Shown piece after piece: positions 7,045 through 14,542 of a DNA stretch of 39,678 nt (positions are counted from its first letter, which is position 1; each line of letters opens with the position of its first letter). The DNA comes from Nanobdellota archaeon (GTDB lineage: Archaea; Nanobdellota; Nanobdellia; Woesearchaeales; WJIZ01). The notes beneath the pieces are model-generated. The model was given only the letters and a program-made list of their open reading frames with translations, did no database searches and had not been told where the DNA came from. Both the position numbers and the translations under genes were made by a program. The DNA is taken from NCBI GenBank assembly GCA_030647105.1, contig JAUSJW010000003.1, forward strand, positions 1 through 39,678, in the 5' to 3' direction.

Positions 7045-8675
7045 ATACCAAGGCGCACGAGCTGGCCTTGAAGCAGCGTGAAATTGGCGTTGCGGAGTTC
7101 TTCGCGAGAAATCGTCACTTATTGGGCTTTGACAACAAGCGAAAGGCCCTGATGACCGCGGTCAAGGAAGCGGTCGACAACAGCTTAGACGCGTGCGAGG
7201 AAGCCGATATCCTTCCGGAAGTGATTGTTGACATCGTCGACCTAGGCAACGAGCGCTTCCGCGTCGTCATCGAAGACAACGGCCCCGGCATCATCAAGAA
7301 GCAGATTCCCAATATCTTCGCCCGCCTTCTGTACGGCAGCAAGTTCTTCAAATTAAGTCAGTCCCGCGGTCAGCAGGGCATCGGAATTTCCGCAGCTGTC
7401 ATGTACGGCCAGCTCACAACTGGAAAGGCCGCGAAGATTATCTCGAAGATTCACCCCGATGAGCCCGCGCATTATTACGAGCTCCAGCTGGATACCCAGC
7501 AGAACCGCCCGGAAATCCTCAAGGAAGAGACGCGCGAGTGGAAAAAGGACCACGGCACAAGGGTCGAAATCGAGCTCGAAGGCTCGTATATTCAAGGCAG
7601 CCAGAGCATCGATGAGTATCTCAAGGAAACAGCCATCGTCAACCCGCACGTCACGATTATCTACACGAATCCGAAAGCGGAACAGTTCGTCTTCGCGAGA
7701 GCCTCCGAGGAGAAGCCCAAAAAGCCGGTGGAAATCAAGCCCCACCCCTATGGTGTGGAACTCGGCGTCATGCAGACCATGCTCAAGCAGACAGACGCGA
7801 AGACGCTCAAGAGTTTTATGATGAACTCTTTCGAGCGCGTTGGCGACACGACCGCGAAGCAGATTTGCGAGAACTCCGCCCTCCTTCCCGAAACCAAGCC
7901 AGACAATATGTCCCGTGAGATGGTCGAGAAGCTCGTTGAGGGCATCAAGAAGACCAGAATCATGGCCCCTCCCACAGACTGTATCTCACCTTTGGGCGCT
8001 GAACTGTTGGAAAAGGGCCTGAGAAAGGAAATCAACGCGGAATTCTACGCTGCCGTGACCCGGGCGCCGGAAGTCTATCGTGGAAACCCATTCGTCATCG
8101 AAGTCGGCGTCGCCTATGGGGGAGAGCAGCCAGCTGACCAGCCCGTACGATTGATGCGCTACGCCAATCGAGTTCCGCTCCTCTACCAGCAAGGCGCCTG
8201 CGCCGTAACAAAAGCGCTGATGGCGACGAACTGGAAGGCGTATGGCATGCAGCAGAGCCGCGGCGCCTTGCCCGTCGGACCCGCGACCGTTGTCGTGAGC
8301 ATCGCTTCGGTCTGGGTCCCCTTTACTTCGGAAAGCAAGGAAGCTGTCGCTCATTATCCTGAAATCTTGAAGGAAGTCACCCTCGCGCTCCAGGACTTAG
8401 GCCGCCGATTAGGTTCCTATGTCGGCAAGAAGCACCGTATTTTAGCCGAAGGCAAGAAGCGCGACTACATCCAGCGCTTCATCCCACACGTCGCTGAAGC
8501 GTTGAAAGAGCTCATCGGCATCAAGGACACAAAGAAAGTCGAGGACATCCTCTACGAAATCCTTGAGCACACCCGTGGCGAATTAGAAGAAATCGGCGTG
8601 GACAATCCTGAGTATGACGAGAGCCTCGCGAAGATAGGCAAGGACGAGAAAGAGGAGGAGAGTTACGATGACTAA
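7032..8675 (+). CDS. top6B: DNA topoisomerase VI subunit B
   Basis: ATPase subunit (547 aa) of the type IIB topoisomerase that relaxes and decatenates DNA. The GHKL fold shows the N-box ([11 protein letters not shown]46/N50), the ATP-lid DNGPGI at 82-87 and the glycine loop GQQGIGIS at 113-120. A transducer domain follows (about 240-460), and the C-terminus is acidic (EKEEESYDD). The start overlaps the KH gene by 13 bp and the end overlaps top6A by 8 bp. Length is normal for the family. Confidence 0.97.
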   Translation: MAEVNTKAHELALKQREIGVAEFFARNRHLLGFDNKRKALMTAVKEAVDNSLDACEEADILPEVIVDIVDLGNERFRVVIEDNGPGIIKKQIPNIFARLLYGSKFFKLSQSRGQQGIGISAAVMYGQLTTGKAAKIISKIHPDEPAHYYELQLDTQQNRPEILKEETREWKKDHGTRVEIELEGSYIQGSQSIDEYLKETAIVNPHVTIIYTNPKAEQFVFARASEEKPKKPVEIKPHPYGVELGVMQTMLKQTDAKTLKSFMMNSFERVGDTTAKQICENSALLPETKPDNMSREMVEKLVEGIKKTRIMAPPTDCISPLGAELLEKGLRKEINAEFYAAVTRAPEVYRGNPFVIEVGVAYGGEQPADQPVRLMRYANRVPLLYQQGACAVTKALMATNWKAYGMQQSRGALPVGPATVVVSIASVWVPFTSESKEAVAHYPEILKEVTLALQDLGRRLGSYVGKKHRILAEGKKRDYIQRFIPHVAEALKELIGIKDTKKVEDILYEILEHTRGELEEIGVDNPEYDESLAKIGKDEKEEESYDD

Positions 8676-9765
8676 GCCCGCGCCAAAGCCGGTCGTGGAG
8701 AAAATCGAGGATGTCGCGACCGAAATCTACCAGACAATTCTCAAAAAGCAGCAGCCCCAGCTCAAGATGCCGCTGCGCGCCCTCACCAACGTCAAGTACG
8801 ACCCCAAGGAGGGCTACTTTGAATTAATCGACAAGACTAAGACCAGAACGCTCACCGCTTCCTCCGTAAAAACCTTCGCGCAAACGCTCAGGATGATGGC
8901 GCTCTCAAAGCAGCTCGTCGCAACGGACGACATCGCGACCAAGAGGGAAGCGTATTACGTCAGCAAGAACTGGGACGACGCCCGCTTCATGAGCCAGCCG
9001 GAATCTGACGCGGTCATGGACGACGTGGAATCCATGATGCTTGTCAACCGCGAGCAGATTGGCTTCATCCCCGAAGAAAAAGGCGGAGAAATCGCGGGCC
9101 AGCTCATCGTTATCGACAAGGACACCGATACGGGAAAAGAATTGCGCATCGATTGCACCAAGTTCGGCTCTGGTTCCTACTCTATCCCCAGTTCCGTAGA
9201 GAGCCTCAAGTTCGAGACGAAAGCGAAGTTCATACTCGCGATTGAAACGGCAGGTATGTTCCAGCGCCTCGTCAAGCACAACTATTGGAAGAAGGCGAAT
9301 TGCATTCTCATCTCCTTAGGAGGCGTTCCGACACGGGCCTGCCGAAGATTCATCCGCCGCTTAAGCGACGAAATCAAGCTGCCCGTGTATGTCTTCACCG
9401 ACGGAGACCCTTACGGATACGCGAATATCTACAGAACACTCAAAGTCGGCTCCGGGAACGCGGCGCACATCAACCAGTATTTCTGCGTGCCAAACGCGCA
9501 GTTCATCGGCGTGACGCCGCAGGACATCATCGACTACAAGCTTCCAACGCACCCGCTCAAGGATGTCGACGTCAAGAGAATTAAGGACGCCATCAAAAAC
9601 GACCCCTTCATCCAGCACTTCAAGCCCTGGCAGAAAGCCATGAACCAGATGGTGGCGATGAAGGTGCGTGCGGAGCAGCAGGCCCTCGCGAAGTGGGGAT
9701 TGAACTTTGTCATCGACAAGTACTTGCCAGACAAGATGGCGAATCCCAAGACGTGGCTGCCTTAG
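8668..9765 (+). CDS. top6A: DNA topoisomerase VI subunit A (Spo11 homologue)
   Basis: DNA-cleaving subunit (365 aa). The 5Y-CAP winged-helix domain contains the paired tyrosines Y96-Y97 ([12 protein letters not shown]), one of which forms the covalent DNA link. The TOPRIM domain follows, with the metal-binding DGDPYG motif at about 245-250. The C-terminus [15 protein letters not shown] is typical. The start overlaps top6B by 8 bp, which balances subunit production. T-rich sequence after the stop (9768-9780) is a likely terminator. Confidence 0.97.
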   Translation: MTKPAPKPVVEKIEDVATEIYQTILKKQQPQLKMPLRALTNVKYDPKEGYFELIDKTKTRTLTASSVKTFAQTLRMMALSKQLVATDDIATKREAYYVSKNWDDARFMSQPESDAVMDDVESMMLVNREQIGFIPEEKGGEIAGQLIVIDKDTDTGKELRIDCTKFGSGSYSIPSSVESLKFETKAKFILAIETAGMFQRLVKHNYWKKANCILISLGGVPTRACRRFIRRLSDEIKLPVYVFTDGDPYGYANIYRTLKVGSGNAAHINQYFCVPNAQFIGVTPQDIIDYKLPTHPLKDVDVKRIKDAIKNDPFIQHFKPWQKAMNQMVAMKVRAEQQALAKWGLNFVIDKYLPDKMANPKTWLP

Positions 9766-9801
9766 GAATTTTTTATTCTTCTTAGAATTCTCTTACAGGC
9801 C

Positions 9802-9820
9802 TGGAATTTTTTTGTCAGGA
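9802..9820 (+). promoter_or_regulatory. Upstream element copy 1 (19 bp)
   Basis: TGGAATTTTTTTGTCAGGA, ending 34 bp before the ATG at 9854 and just upstream of its TATA. It is almost identical (18 of 19) to copy 2 before the MetK-like gene. The T-run could also terminate the top6A transcript. Confidence 0.6.
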
Positions 9821-9824
9821 TTCA

Positions 9825-9832
9825 TTTTATAG
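9825..9832 (+). promoter_or_regulatory. TATA box of the 194-aa orphan gene
   Basis: TTTTATAG centred 26 bp before the ATG at 9854. Confidence 0.6.
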
Positions 9833-9853
9833 CATCACGCATTTTTCTAAGTC

Positions 9854-10438
9854 ATGCCAAGAACGTTTTACCAGCCTCCATGGGAGATTCGCCAAGAAGA
9901 TATCCGAGATTTAGAAGATGCGCTCACCCGTCTTGTTTCAGGAGCGCCTCCGCCTAGACGAATCAGAAGAAGCCGTCCACATAATATTTTTACAGAATTT
10001 GAAGTGAAGGTGATGCAGGAGCTCAAGGGCACTCGTGAGTTCCCTCCAGCCGGATGGATAACCTATGATCTCGCGTTCCATCAAGAGGGGGAACCGTATC
10101 TTCTTCTTAGAGGGTGGACTCCCAGTTTCTCCTTTGAAAAGGCAGGATTCAAAAAAGAATACGAGATTGAATTGCTCCAAATTGGTACTCCTCATGTAGA
10201 TGAAGGGGGAACAAGGTACAAATCAGTCACTCAAGAAGAACTAGAATTTGGACGACTGCACGCGGGAAGCGAAAAACTCTATGATGATCATCGCTCTGAA
10301 ATTCAAAGGGCCTACACAGATTTGAATCAGAGGGGAGTCGAGTTCATTGTCTTTCGCACCTATCGCGGCTGGCCCGCGTGCTGGGACAGCTTGCATTTCT
10401 ACTCCCTGGATGCTTTCAAGGATATCCAAGGCAAATAG
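9854..10438 (+). CDS. Orphan protein, 194 aa
   Basis: Not recognised. The ATG at 9854 has a TATA box 26 bp upstream. The protein is soluble-looking, with a basic Pro/Arg stretch (PPPRRIRRSRP) at about 32-42, an aromatic middle (WITYDLAF, LLLRGWTPSFSF) and a C-terminus ending in RTYRGWPACWDSLHFYSLD. No signal peptide, membrane helix or known catalytic motif is visible. It shares a 19-bp upstream element with the following MetK-like gene at the same distance from the start, so the two are probably co-regulated. Codon use is less GC-biased than in top6A. Confidence 0.65.
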   Translation: MPRTFYQPPWEIRQEDIRDLEDALTRLVSGAPPPRRIRRSRPHNIFTEFEVKVMQELKGTREFPPAGWITYDLAFHQEGEPYLLLRGWTPSFSFEKAGFKKEYEIELLQIGTPHVDEGGTRYKSVTQEELEFGRLHAGSEKLYDDHRSEIQRAYTDLNQRGVEFIVFRTYRGWPACWDSLHFYSLDAFKDIQGK

Positions 10439-10444
10439 TCCTTT

Positions 10445-10463
10445 TGGAATTTTTCTGTCAGGA
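10445..10463 (+). promoter_or_regulatory. Upstream element copy 2 (19 bp)
   Basis: TGGAATTTTTCTGTCAGGA, ending exactly 34 bp before the ATG at 10497, the same offset as copy 1. One mismatch from copy 1. Confidence 0.6.
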
Positions 10464-10465
10464 GA

Positions 10466-10474
10466 TTATTTAAG
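10466..10474 (+). promoter_or_regulatory. TATA box of the MetK-like gene
   Basis: TTATTTAAG centred 27 bp before the ATG at 10497. The AAGGAGG at 10490-10496 abuts the ATG and is too close to act as a Shine-Dalgarno, so the TATA spacing decides the start. Confidence 0.55.
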
Positions 10475-10496
10475 AAAGAATTCGTTCTCAAGGAGG

Positions 10497-11708
10497 ATGA
10501 AACCGCAAGTCTATTATCCCGTGCATGAGGCAGGGCGTATCCGTAAGCCAGATAAGATTGAGGAACAAATAGCTCTTAGCGTAGCCGCATATATTCTCAG
10601 TATCAGTCCTACTGCAAGATTCGACTTAAGCGTCAACGGTGGATGGAGGGACAAAAAGCCAGTGCTCTTCTTAGGGGGAAACGTCTCAGGGGAAGTATGC
10701 GATACGCCCAATTTCTATAAGGGGTTAGAATTCGCCGCTAGGAGGATTTACTGCTCATTGTATTCTGATCAGGCTCTGCAAACGGTTGTCTTCGCTATCA
10801 ATTCGCAGACTGCAGATCTTGCTAGAAATATCGAGCGGGAAGGAAAAGTGGGGGATACCGGAGAAGCCGTAGCAGTTGCGTATAGGCACACTCCCTATCG
10901 CTTGCCTGTAGAGCGCACTCTCGCTTCAGGATTGGTGAGGCTTTTTGATGAAATCTATGCTAATCACGGCGCAGTGCCGAGAGAGTTTTCGTCTGTTGTA
11001 GGTAGCGCAGAATTTTACGAGCTCAGGGGAGATGGAAAAATAGGAGTCAGAGCAAGCTATGAAGGGGCAAAGTTCCGAGATGTGCGGAAAATTATTCTTG
11101 CTTTGCAGCATGGCTCTGAAAACAAGGTGGAATACGTAAGGGAACTCGCTAGAAAAATAACGGAGAGATACCTATACCTTTTCTCGGAGAGAATGGGTCT
11201 GCAATTAGGAACGCCTGAGATTGTGGTCAATAATTGTGGGCCATTCACCAACGGAGGATGGCGCACCGACCACGGGAGTCGGGAGGCTAAGCCCCATATG
11301 CAGGCGTTCGGGTCTTGGGGCTGTCTTGAGGATTCTTTGTTGGGGGAAGACCCTTCAAAACCAGGTCTCACCGCGACATTAGCAGCTCGCTGGATTGCAG
11401 TTCAGACCGTAGTCGCAGGGGTCGTTCCCTTTGTAAGGGTGCAGCTCGAGTATACTATCGGGAAGCAGACTCTTGATGCCGTTTTAGTTAACACGCTCGG
11501 AGATGGAGATGAACAGGAACGCGCGCAAAGATGGGTTAATGAACGATTTAAAACAGCAGACTTGACACTGGACTCTTTCATCGACCGCTTCGGGCTTCGA
11601 GAACCTAAGACCTATGAACGGATTCTCAGGAATGGCGGGGACCTTTTTGATGACTGCAACTTGCCTTTTTTCGATGACTCCCAATTACCCTGGAACCGAG
11701 CGGAGTAA
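10497..11708 (+). CDS. Divergent, bacterial-type S-adenosylmethionine synthetase homologue, probably altered or inactive
   Basis: The 403 residues follow bacterial MetK order: KPDKIEEQ (family GHPDKIxDQ) near 18-25, GDTG (GDQG), LRGDGKIGV (LRPDxKSQV), LALQH (STQH), NNCGPFTNGG (NPTGRFVIGG), the GxxG and GEDPSK region (SGKDPSK), then AARWIA and the AIG-like strand. Several E. coli MetK catalytic residues are changed: His14 to Lys, Arg244 to Ala, Lys265 to Glu, Asp271 to Gly. Asp16, Lys17, Lys165, Lys245 and Lys269 equivalents seem kept. Archaea normally use a different archaeal MAT, so this copy is unlikely to be the main SAM synthetase. An upstream in-frame ATG (10347) lies inside the preceding gene and was rejected. 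The 3' end abuts the terminator of the convergent tRNA-Arg. Confidence 0.75.
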   Translation: MKPQVYYPVHEAGRIRKPDKIEEQIALSVAAYILSISPTARFDLSVNGGWRDKKPVLFLGGNVSGEVCDTPNFYKGLEFAARRIYCSLYSDQALQTVVFAINSQTADLARNIEREGKVGDTGEAVAVAYRHTPYRLPVERTLASGLVRLFDEIYANHGAVPREFSSVVGSAEFYELRGDGKIGVRASYEGAKFRDVRKIILALQHGSENKVEYVRELARKITERYLYLFSERMGLQLGTPEIVVNNCGPFTNGGWRTDHGSREAKPHMQAFGSWGCLEDSLLGEDPSKPGLTATLAARWIAVQTVVAGVVPFVRVQLEYTIGKQTLDAVLVNTLGDGDEQERAQRWVNERFKTADLTLDSFIDRFGLREPKTYERILRNGGDLFDDCNLPFFDDSQLPWNRAE

Positions 11709-11722
11709 AAATAAAAAGAAAA
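11706..11722 (-). terminator. Oligo-T terminator of tRNA-Arg
   Basis: Minus strand reads TTTTCTTTTTATTTTTA directly after the tRNA 3' end, overlapping the stop codon of the convergent MetK-like gene. Confidence 0.6.
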
Positions 11723-11818
11723 TGACCCTGGTGGGATTTGAACCCACGACCTACAGCTTAGAAGGCTCTAGCGGAAAATTGCTTTTCAGTCGCCCTATCC
11801 AGGCTAGGCTACAGGGCC
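11723..11818 (-). tRNA. tRNA-Arg(UCU) with a 21-nt intron at 28/29
   Basis: Acceptor GGCCCTG/CAGGGTC with A73, D-arm GCCT/GGGC with G18G19, T-arm GTGGG-TTCAAAT-CCCAC, variable AGGTC. The anticodon loop CTTCTAA (UCU) closes on GCTGT, but its 5' stem is interrupted. Removing 11768-11788 restores ACAGC/GCTGT. The intron junctions form a bulge-helix-bulge: exon GGCG pairs with intron CGCT, 3-nt bulges ACT and AGA carry the cut sites, and the inner hairpin is GAAAA-GCAA-TTTTC. Mature length is 75 nt and CCA is not encoded. Confidence 0.92.
11768..11788 (-). other. tRNA-Arg intron (BHB)
   Basis: A 21-nt insertion between positions 28 and 29 of the tRNA, upstream of the anticodon rather than at the canonical 37/38. 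Bulge-helix-bulge geometry fits the archaeal splicing endonuclease, with both cuts after the second bulge nucleotide. Confidence 0.85.
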
Positions 11819-11867
11819 ATGCGCCTTCAGAACCTTCCTTCTTTTTTAAACCTTCTTAACGCAAACC

Positions 11868-11876
11868 ATATAAAAG
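11868..11876 (+). promoter_or_regulatory. TATA box of trmI
   Basis: ATATAAAAG centred 28 bp before the ATG at 11900. Confidence 0.6.
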
Positions 11877-11899
11877 CACCCTGTTTCTAAGCATACAAG

Positions 11900-12619
11900 A
11901 TGAAGAAAGTCCTCTTCGAGCATTCCGGCAAGAAGTACTACGTGAACGACATCTCACAAGACTATCACACTCAGTTTGGATTCTTTAAAGCCGCAGACCT
12001 CAAGAAGAAGCCTGGCACAGTCATCGAGACGAACACAGGCGTCAAAGCGACGATTGGCAATCCCTTCTTCGCTGATATGTACAGAAAAATACAGCGCGGC
12101 GCGCAAATCGTCCCCTTGAAAGATTTAGGCGTTGTCATCGCGAAGACCGGCATGGGAAAAGACGCGGTAGTTGTAGACGCGGGTTCAGGCTCCGGCGCCT
12201 GCGCTCTCTTCTTCGCCCACGTCGCGAAGAAAGTAACGACCTACGAAATCCGGGAAGACTTCTACAAGATTGTCAAAAAGAACATCGAAGACCTGGAAAT
12301 GAAGAATTGTACAATCAAGCTTAAGGACGTCAAATTAGGCATCGACGAGAAGAATGTCGACATCGTCTTCTACGACCTTCCAGACCCCTGGCAGGCGTTA
12401 GACGCCGCGAAAAAAGCCCTCAAAGTCGGCGGCTTCCTCGTCTCCTACTCTCCAACGGTCCCGCAGGTCATGGACTTTGTGAAATCGTTAGAAGGCTTCA
12501 CTCATCTGGAAACCATCGAAATCCTCGAGCGCCAGTGGGAAGTCATTGAAAGAAAAGTGCGCCCCCTCTCGCAGCAGATTGGGCATTCTGGCTTCCTTAC
12601 TTTCGCGCGGAAGATGTGA
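11900..12619 (+). CDS. trmI: tRNA (adenine-N1)-methyltransferase TrmI (m1A57/58)
   Basis: SAM-dependent class I methyltransferase (239 aa) that makes m1A in the T-loop of tRNA. An N-terminal beta domain (1-60) precedes the family signature RGAQIVPLKDLG at 66-77, SAM motif I VVDAGSGSGA at 91-100, the acidic residue E116 at the end of strand 2 and the motif IV-like FYDLPDPW at 157-164. The C-terminal region (ERQWEVIERKVRP) is typical of TrmI. A TATA box 28 bp upstream indicates a leaderless mRNA. The 3' end overlaps the convergent Lrp-type gene by 23 bp. Confidence 0.9.
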   Translation: MKKVLFEHSGKKYYVNDISQDYHTQFGFFKAADLKKKPGTVIETNTGVKATIGNPFFADMYRKIQRGAQIVPLKDLGVVIAKTGMGKDAVVVDAGSGSGACALFFAHVAKKVTTYEIREDFYKIVKKNIEDLEMKNCTIKLKDVKLGIDEKNVDIVFYDLPDPWQALDAAKKALKVGGFLVSYSPTVPQVMDFVKSLEGFTHLETIEILERQWEVIERKVRPLSQQIGHSGFLTFARKM

Positions 12620-13568
12620 CCGTTTCTCCCGGCAAATAAATCTGCTTTAGCGTGTATTCAAACCGGTGGAAGCGCGAGCTGTGAATCTCCCGAGGGAAAC
12701 GTTTTCTAAACTCTTCAGTCACCTTCTTCATCTCAGAAGCATTAGCAACAGCAATCTCAATCTCAAGGTCAGGCCCACCGATTGTGCGCATCCGGTAGAC
12801 AACATTCTTGTGCTGCTTCGCGTATTCCTCCATCTCGGAAAGCCGCGACAAGTCATTGAGGTAAAAATCAATCTTGTAAAACTCAACCCCTATCTTCTCA
12901 GCGTCAATCAGCGCGTAATATCCGATGACAATGCCTTCCTGTTCCAGTTGTCGAATCCGGTAGATGGCTCCTTTGGGTGTGAGTCCGACTCTTTTGGCAA
13001 TCGCCGTCACAGGCATGCGCGCGTCTTCGGTGAGCGCCCTCAAAACCTCATAGTCTTTTGCGTCATAGTCCGCCTTCCCACCCCGCCCGATGACCAGCTC
13101 AGCGCGGGAAGGCTTCTCGACCAGGAACTTCATGGGGTAATGAATCATCTCCACGCTCTCGTAGACCTCATAGCGCAAGATATGCTTTCTATACCTCGCG
13201 AGGAAGGAAAACCACCTCTTTGAGAACTCCGGAATCTCTTTCACCCAGACGTAGAAGGCGATGTCAATCTCCCCTTCGAATTTTACCGTCCACATGAAAA
13301 GCGGGTCTTCTCGTAAGAACGCGTAAATCTCCTTTTCCGTTTCAGGACTGATATTCTGCCACTTGACATAGATGCGCAGCGCGTCGTAGCCGAGCTTGCG
13401 CCAGTCGATGACGGCGTGCGTGCTTTTCAGCACCCCGTTCTTCGCGAGCTGCTCCGCCCGGTAGCGCGCGACCTGCTTCGAAACGCCGATTTTCTTCGCA
13501 AGCTGTGAATACGTCTGCCGCGCGTTCCAGTGCAGCTCATAGAGCAGCTTCTTGTAAGTTTTATCCAT
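12597..13568 (-). CDS. Double Lrp/AsnC-type transcription regulator
   Basis: 323 residues with two tandem Lrp-like units. The first HTH is at about 1-50 (LLYELHWNARQTYSQLAKKIGVSK is the core; V29SKQVARYR recognition helix), followed by an alpha-beta sensing domain. A second HTH is at about 165-215 (ARMPVTAIAKRVGLTPKG), followed by a second sensing domain with TIGGPDLEIEI. Double-Lrp proteins are found in archaea; the ligand is unknown here. The start is ATG 13568, preceded by GGTGA 4 nt upstream; the frame is open to 13631 but that extension is low-complexity and Phe-rich. It diverges from the tandem orphan pair at 13693, whose regulator it could be (inference). Confidence 0.85.
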   Translation of the reverse strand: MDKTYKKLLYELHWNARQTYSQLAKKIGVSKQVARYRAEQLAKNGVLKSTHAVIDWRKLGYDALRIYVKWQNISPETEKEIYAFLREDPLFMWTVKFEGEIDIAFYVWVKEIPEFSKRWFSFLARYRKHILRYEVYESVEMIHYPMKFLVEKPSRAELVIGRGGKADYDAKDYEVLRALTEDARMPVTAIAKRVGLTPKGAIYRIRQLEQEGIVIGYYALIDAEKIGVEFYKIDFYLNDLSRLSEMEEYAKQHKNVVYRMRTIGGPDLEIEIAVANASEMKKVTEEFRKRFPREIHSSRFHRFEYTLKQIYLPGETVTSSARK

Positions 13569-13633
13569 AATTTCACCAAAAATGGACTTTATCTTATAAT
13601 TCTTTTCATTTTGACAAAAAAAGAAGAACATAA

Positions 13634-13650
13634 TTTAATATAATTTATTG
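13634..13650. promoter_or_regulatory. AT-rich divergent promoter region
   Basis: TAATTTAATATAATTTA lies between the divergent double-Lrp gene and the orphan pair. As a plus-strand TATA near 13638-13646 it would start transcription near 13668, giving a short leader containing the GGTGA at 13682-13686 before the ATG at 13693. Confidence 0.4.
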
Positions 13651-13692
13651 TATTTTCAACACTCTATGATAGTTACAGAATGGTGAACCAAG

Positions 13693-14541
13693 ATGGCACT
13701 GATTACACGATTCCAAATTGAACGTCCAGGCTTTGAGCATCTCGTTTTTAGCGAGAGCACAAGCAGGAAGTGGACGGACATGGATAATGGGGGTATTGTC
13801 GCTCCGGACGCTGTGCGCTTTGCCCGCGAGAAAGGGGGTGTACTTCCGAGCGTGCAGGAGGCAGCAGCCTTTAGCATGGAAGCTTACAGTAGAGATTGGA
13901 TGAAGGAAGAAGGCATCTATGGAGCTATCACCCGGTCAGCGACGCTCTATTTTGTTGAAGGAGGAAAAACATACCTTGCGATAGACGACCATCCTGACCC
14001 GGCTCAGAATCTTGTCATGAGATACGCTCGGCAAGGGGGAAAATTAAACTCGAAGAATACGCCCTTGCTCTTGGATAGGGGCGAAGTCGCAGACGCCATC
14101 AAGCGCGCTGAAAGGGATGCAAGACTCCATGAGATTCCAGACACAGGACTCAATCATGAGCACGTGTCTACCGACGACTTAAGCCTTTGCGAGCTGGATA
14201 AGCCGATTGAGGAGTACCCTCACTTCACAAGGAACACCTATGTGAGCTCCTTCTTAGGAGACATCACAGAGGACTATGCGCGTTTCATAACCCCTCGATG
14301 TAATTCAGCGGCAGTCGCTCTGAACCATCCGCATAAGTACCAACGTGGGCAGGAGAAGGGCAGTGAATTCTCAATCAGAAAGCTCGTAGGCGACCAGGTG
14401 CTTGTCAGCGTCGTCATCTTAGATGATATAGTGGGCTCTCCAGGCATCATGGACTGGCACGGATTTCAGCATCTCAGCTCCGCGAGGGCAGTCTACAACG
14501 CAAGAGAGTGGTCGAGAGAGACCGCACCAAAGGTGAAATAA
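13693..14541 (+). CDS. Orphan protein of tandem pair, copy 1 (282 aa)
   Basis: Not a family I recognise. The ATG has GGTGA 6 nt upstream (13682-13686). It is paralogous to the next gene. Shared landmarks, in order: FxIERPGFE at the N-terminus, a Ser/Arg-rich SxxSR segment, LPSVxEAAxxxxEAY, an ITRxAxLYFxxxGKxYxAxDD block at about 77-96, NLVMRY, a YxxxFLGDITEDYAR block at about 178-192, and a C-terminal SPGxxD motif. No signal peptide, transmembrane helix or known active site is evident. Conservation of DD, GD and D/E-Y pairs suggests a binding or enzymatic role but does not name one. Confidence 0.75.
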   Translation: MALITRFQIERPGFEHLVFSESTSRKWTDMDNGGIVAPDAVRFAREKGGVLPSVQEAAAFSMEAYSRDWMKEEGIYGAITRSATLYFVEGGKTYLAIDDHPDPAQNLVMRYARQGGKLNSKNTPLLLDRGEVADAIKRAERDARLHEIPDTGLNHEHVSTDDLSLCELDKPIEEYPHFTRNTYVSSFLGDITEDYARFITPRCNSAAVALNHPHKYQRGQEKGSEFSIRKLVGDQVLVSVVILDDIVGSPGIMDWHGFQHLSSARAVYNAREWSRETAPKVK

Positions 14542-14542
14542 G

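Noticed and set aside
10490-10496. AAGGAGG as the ribosome site of the MetK-like gene
   Set aside because: It directly abuts the ATG with no spacing; the TATA box at 27 bp supports a leaderless mRNA instead.
11614-11859. 81-codon plus-strand ORF
   Set aside because: Runs through the end of the MetK-like gene and the whole tRNA-Arg gene in another frame; a shadow.
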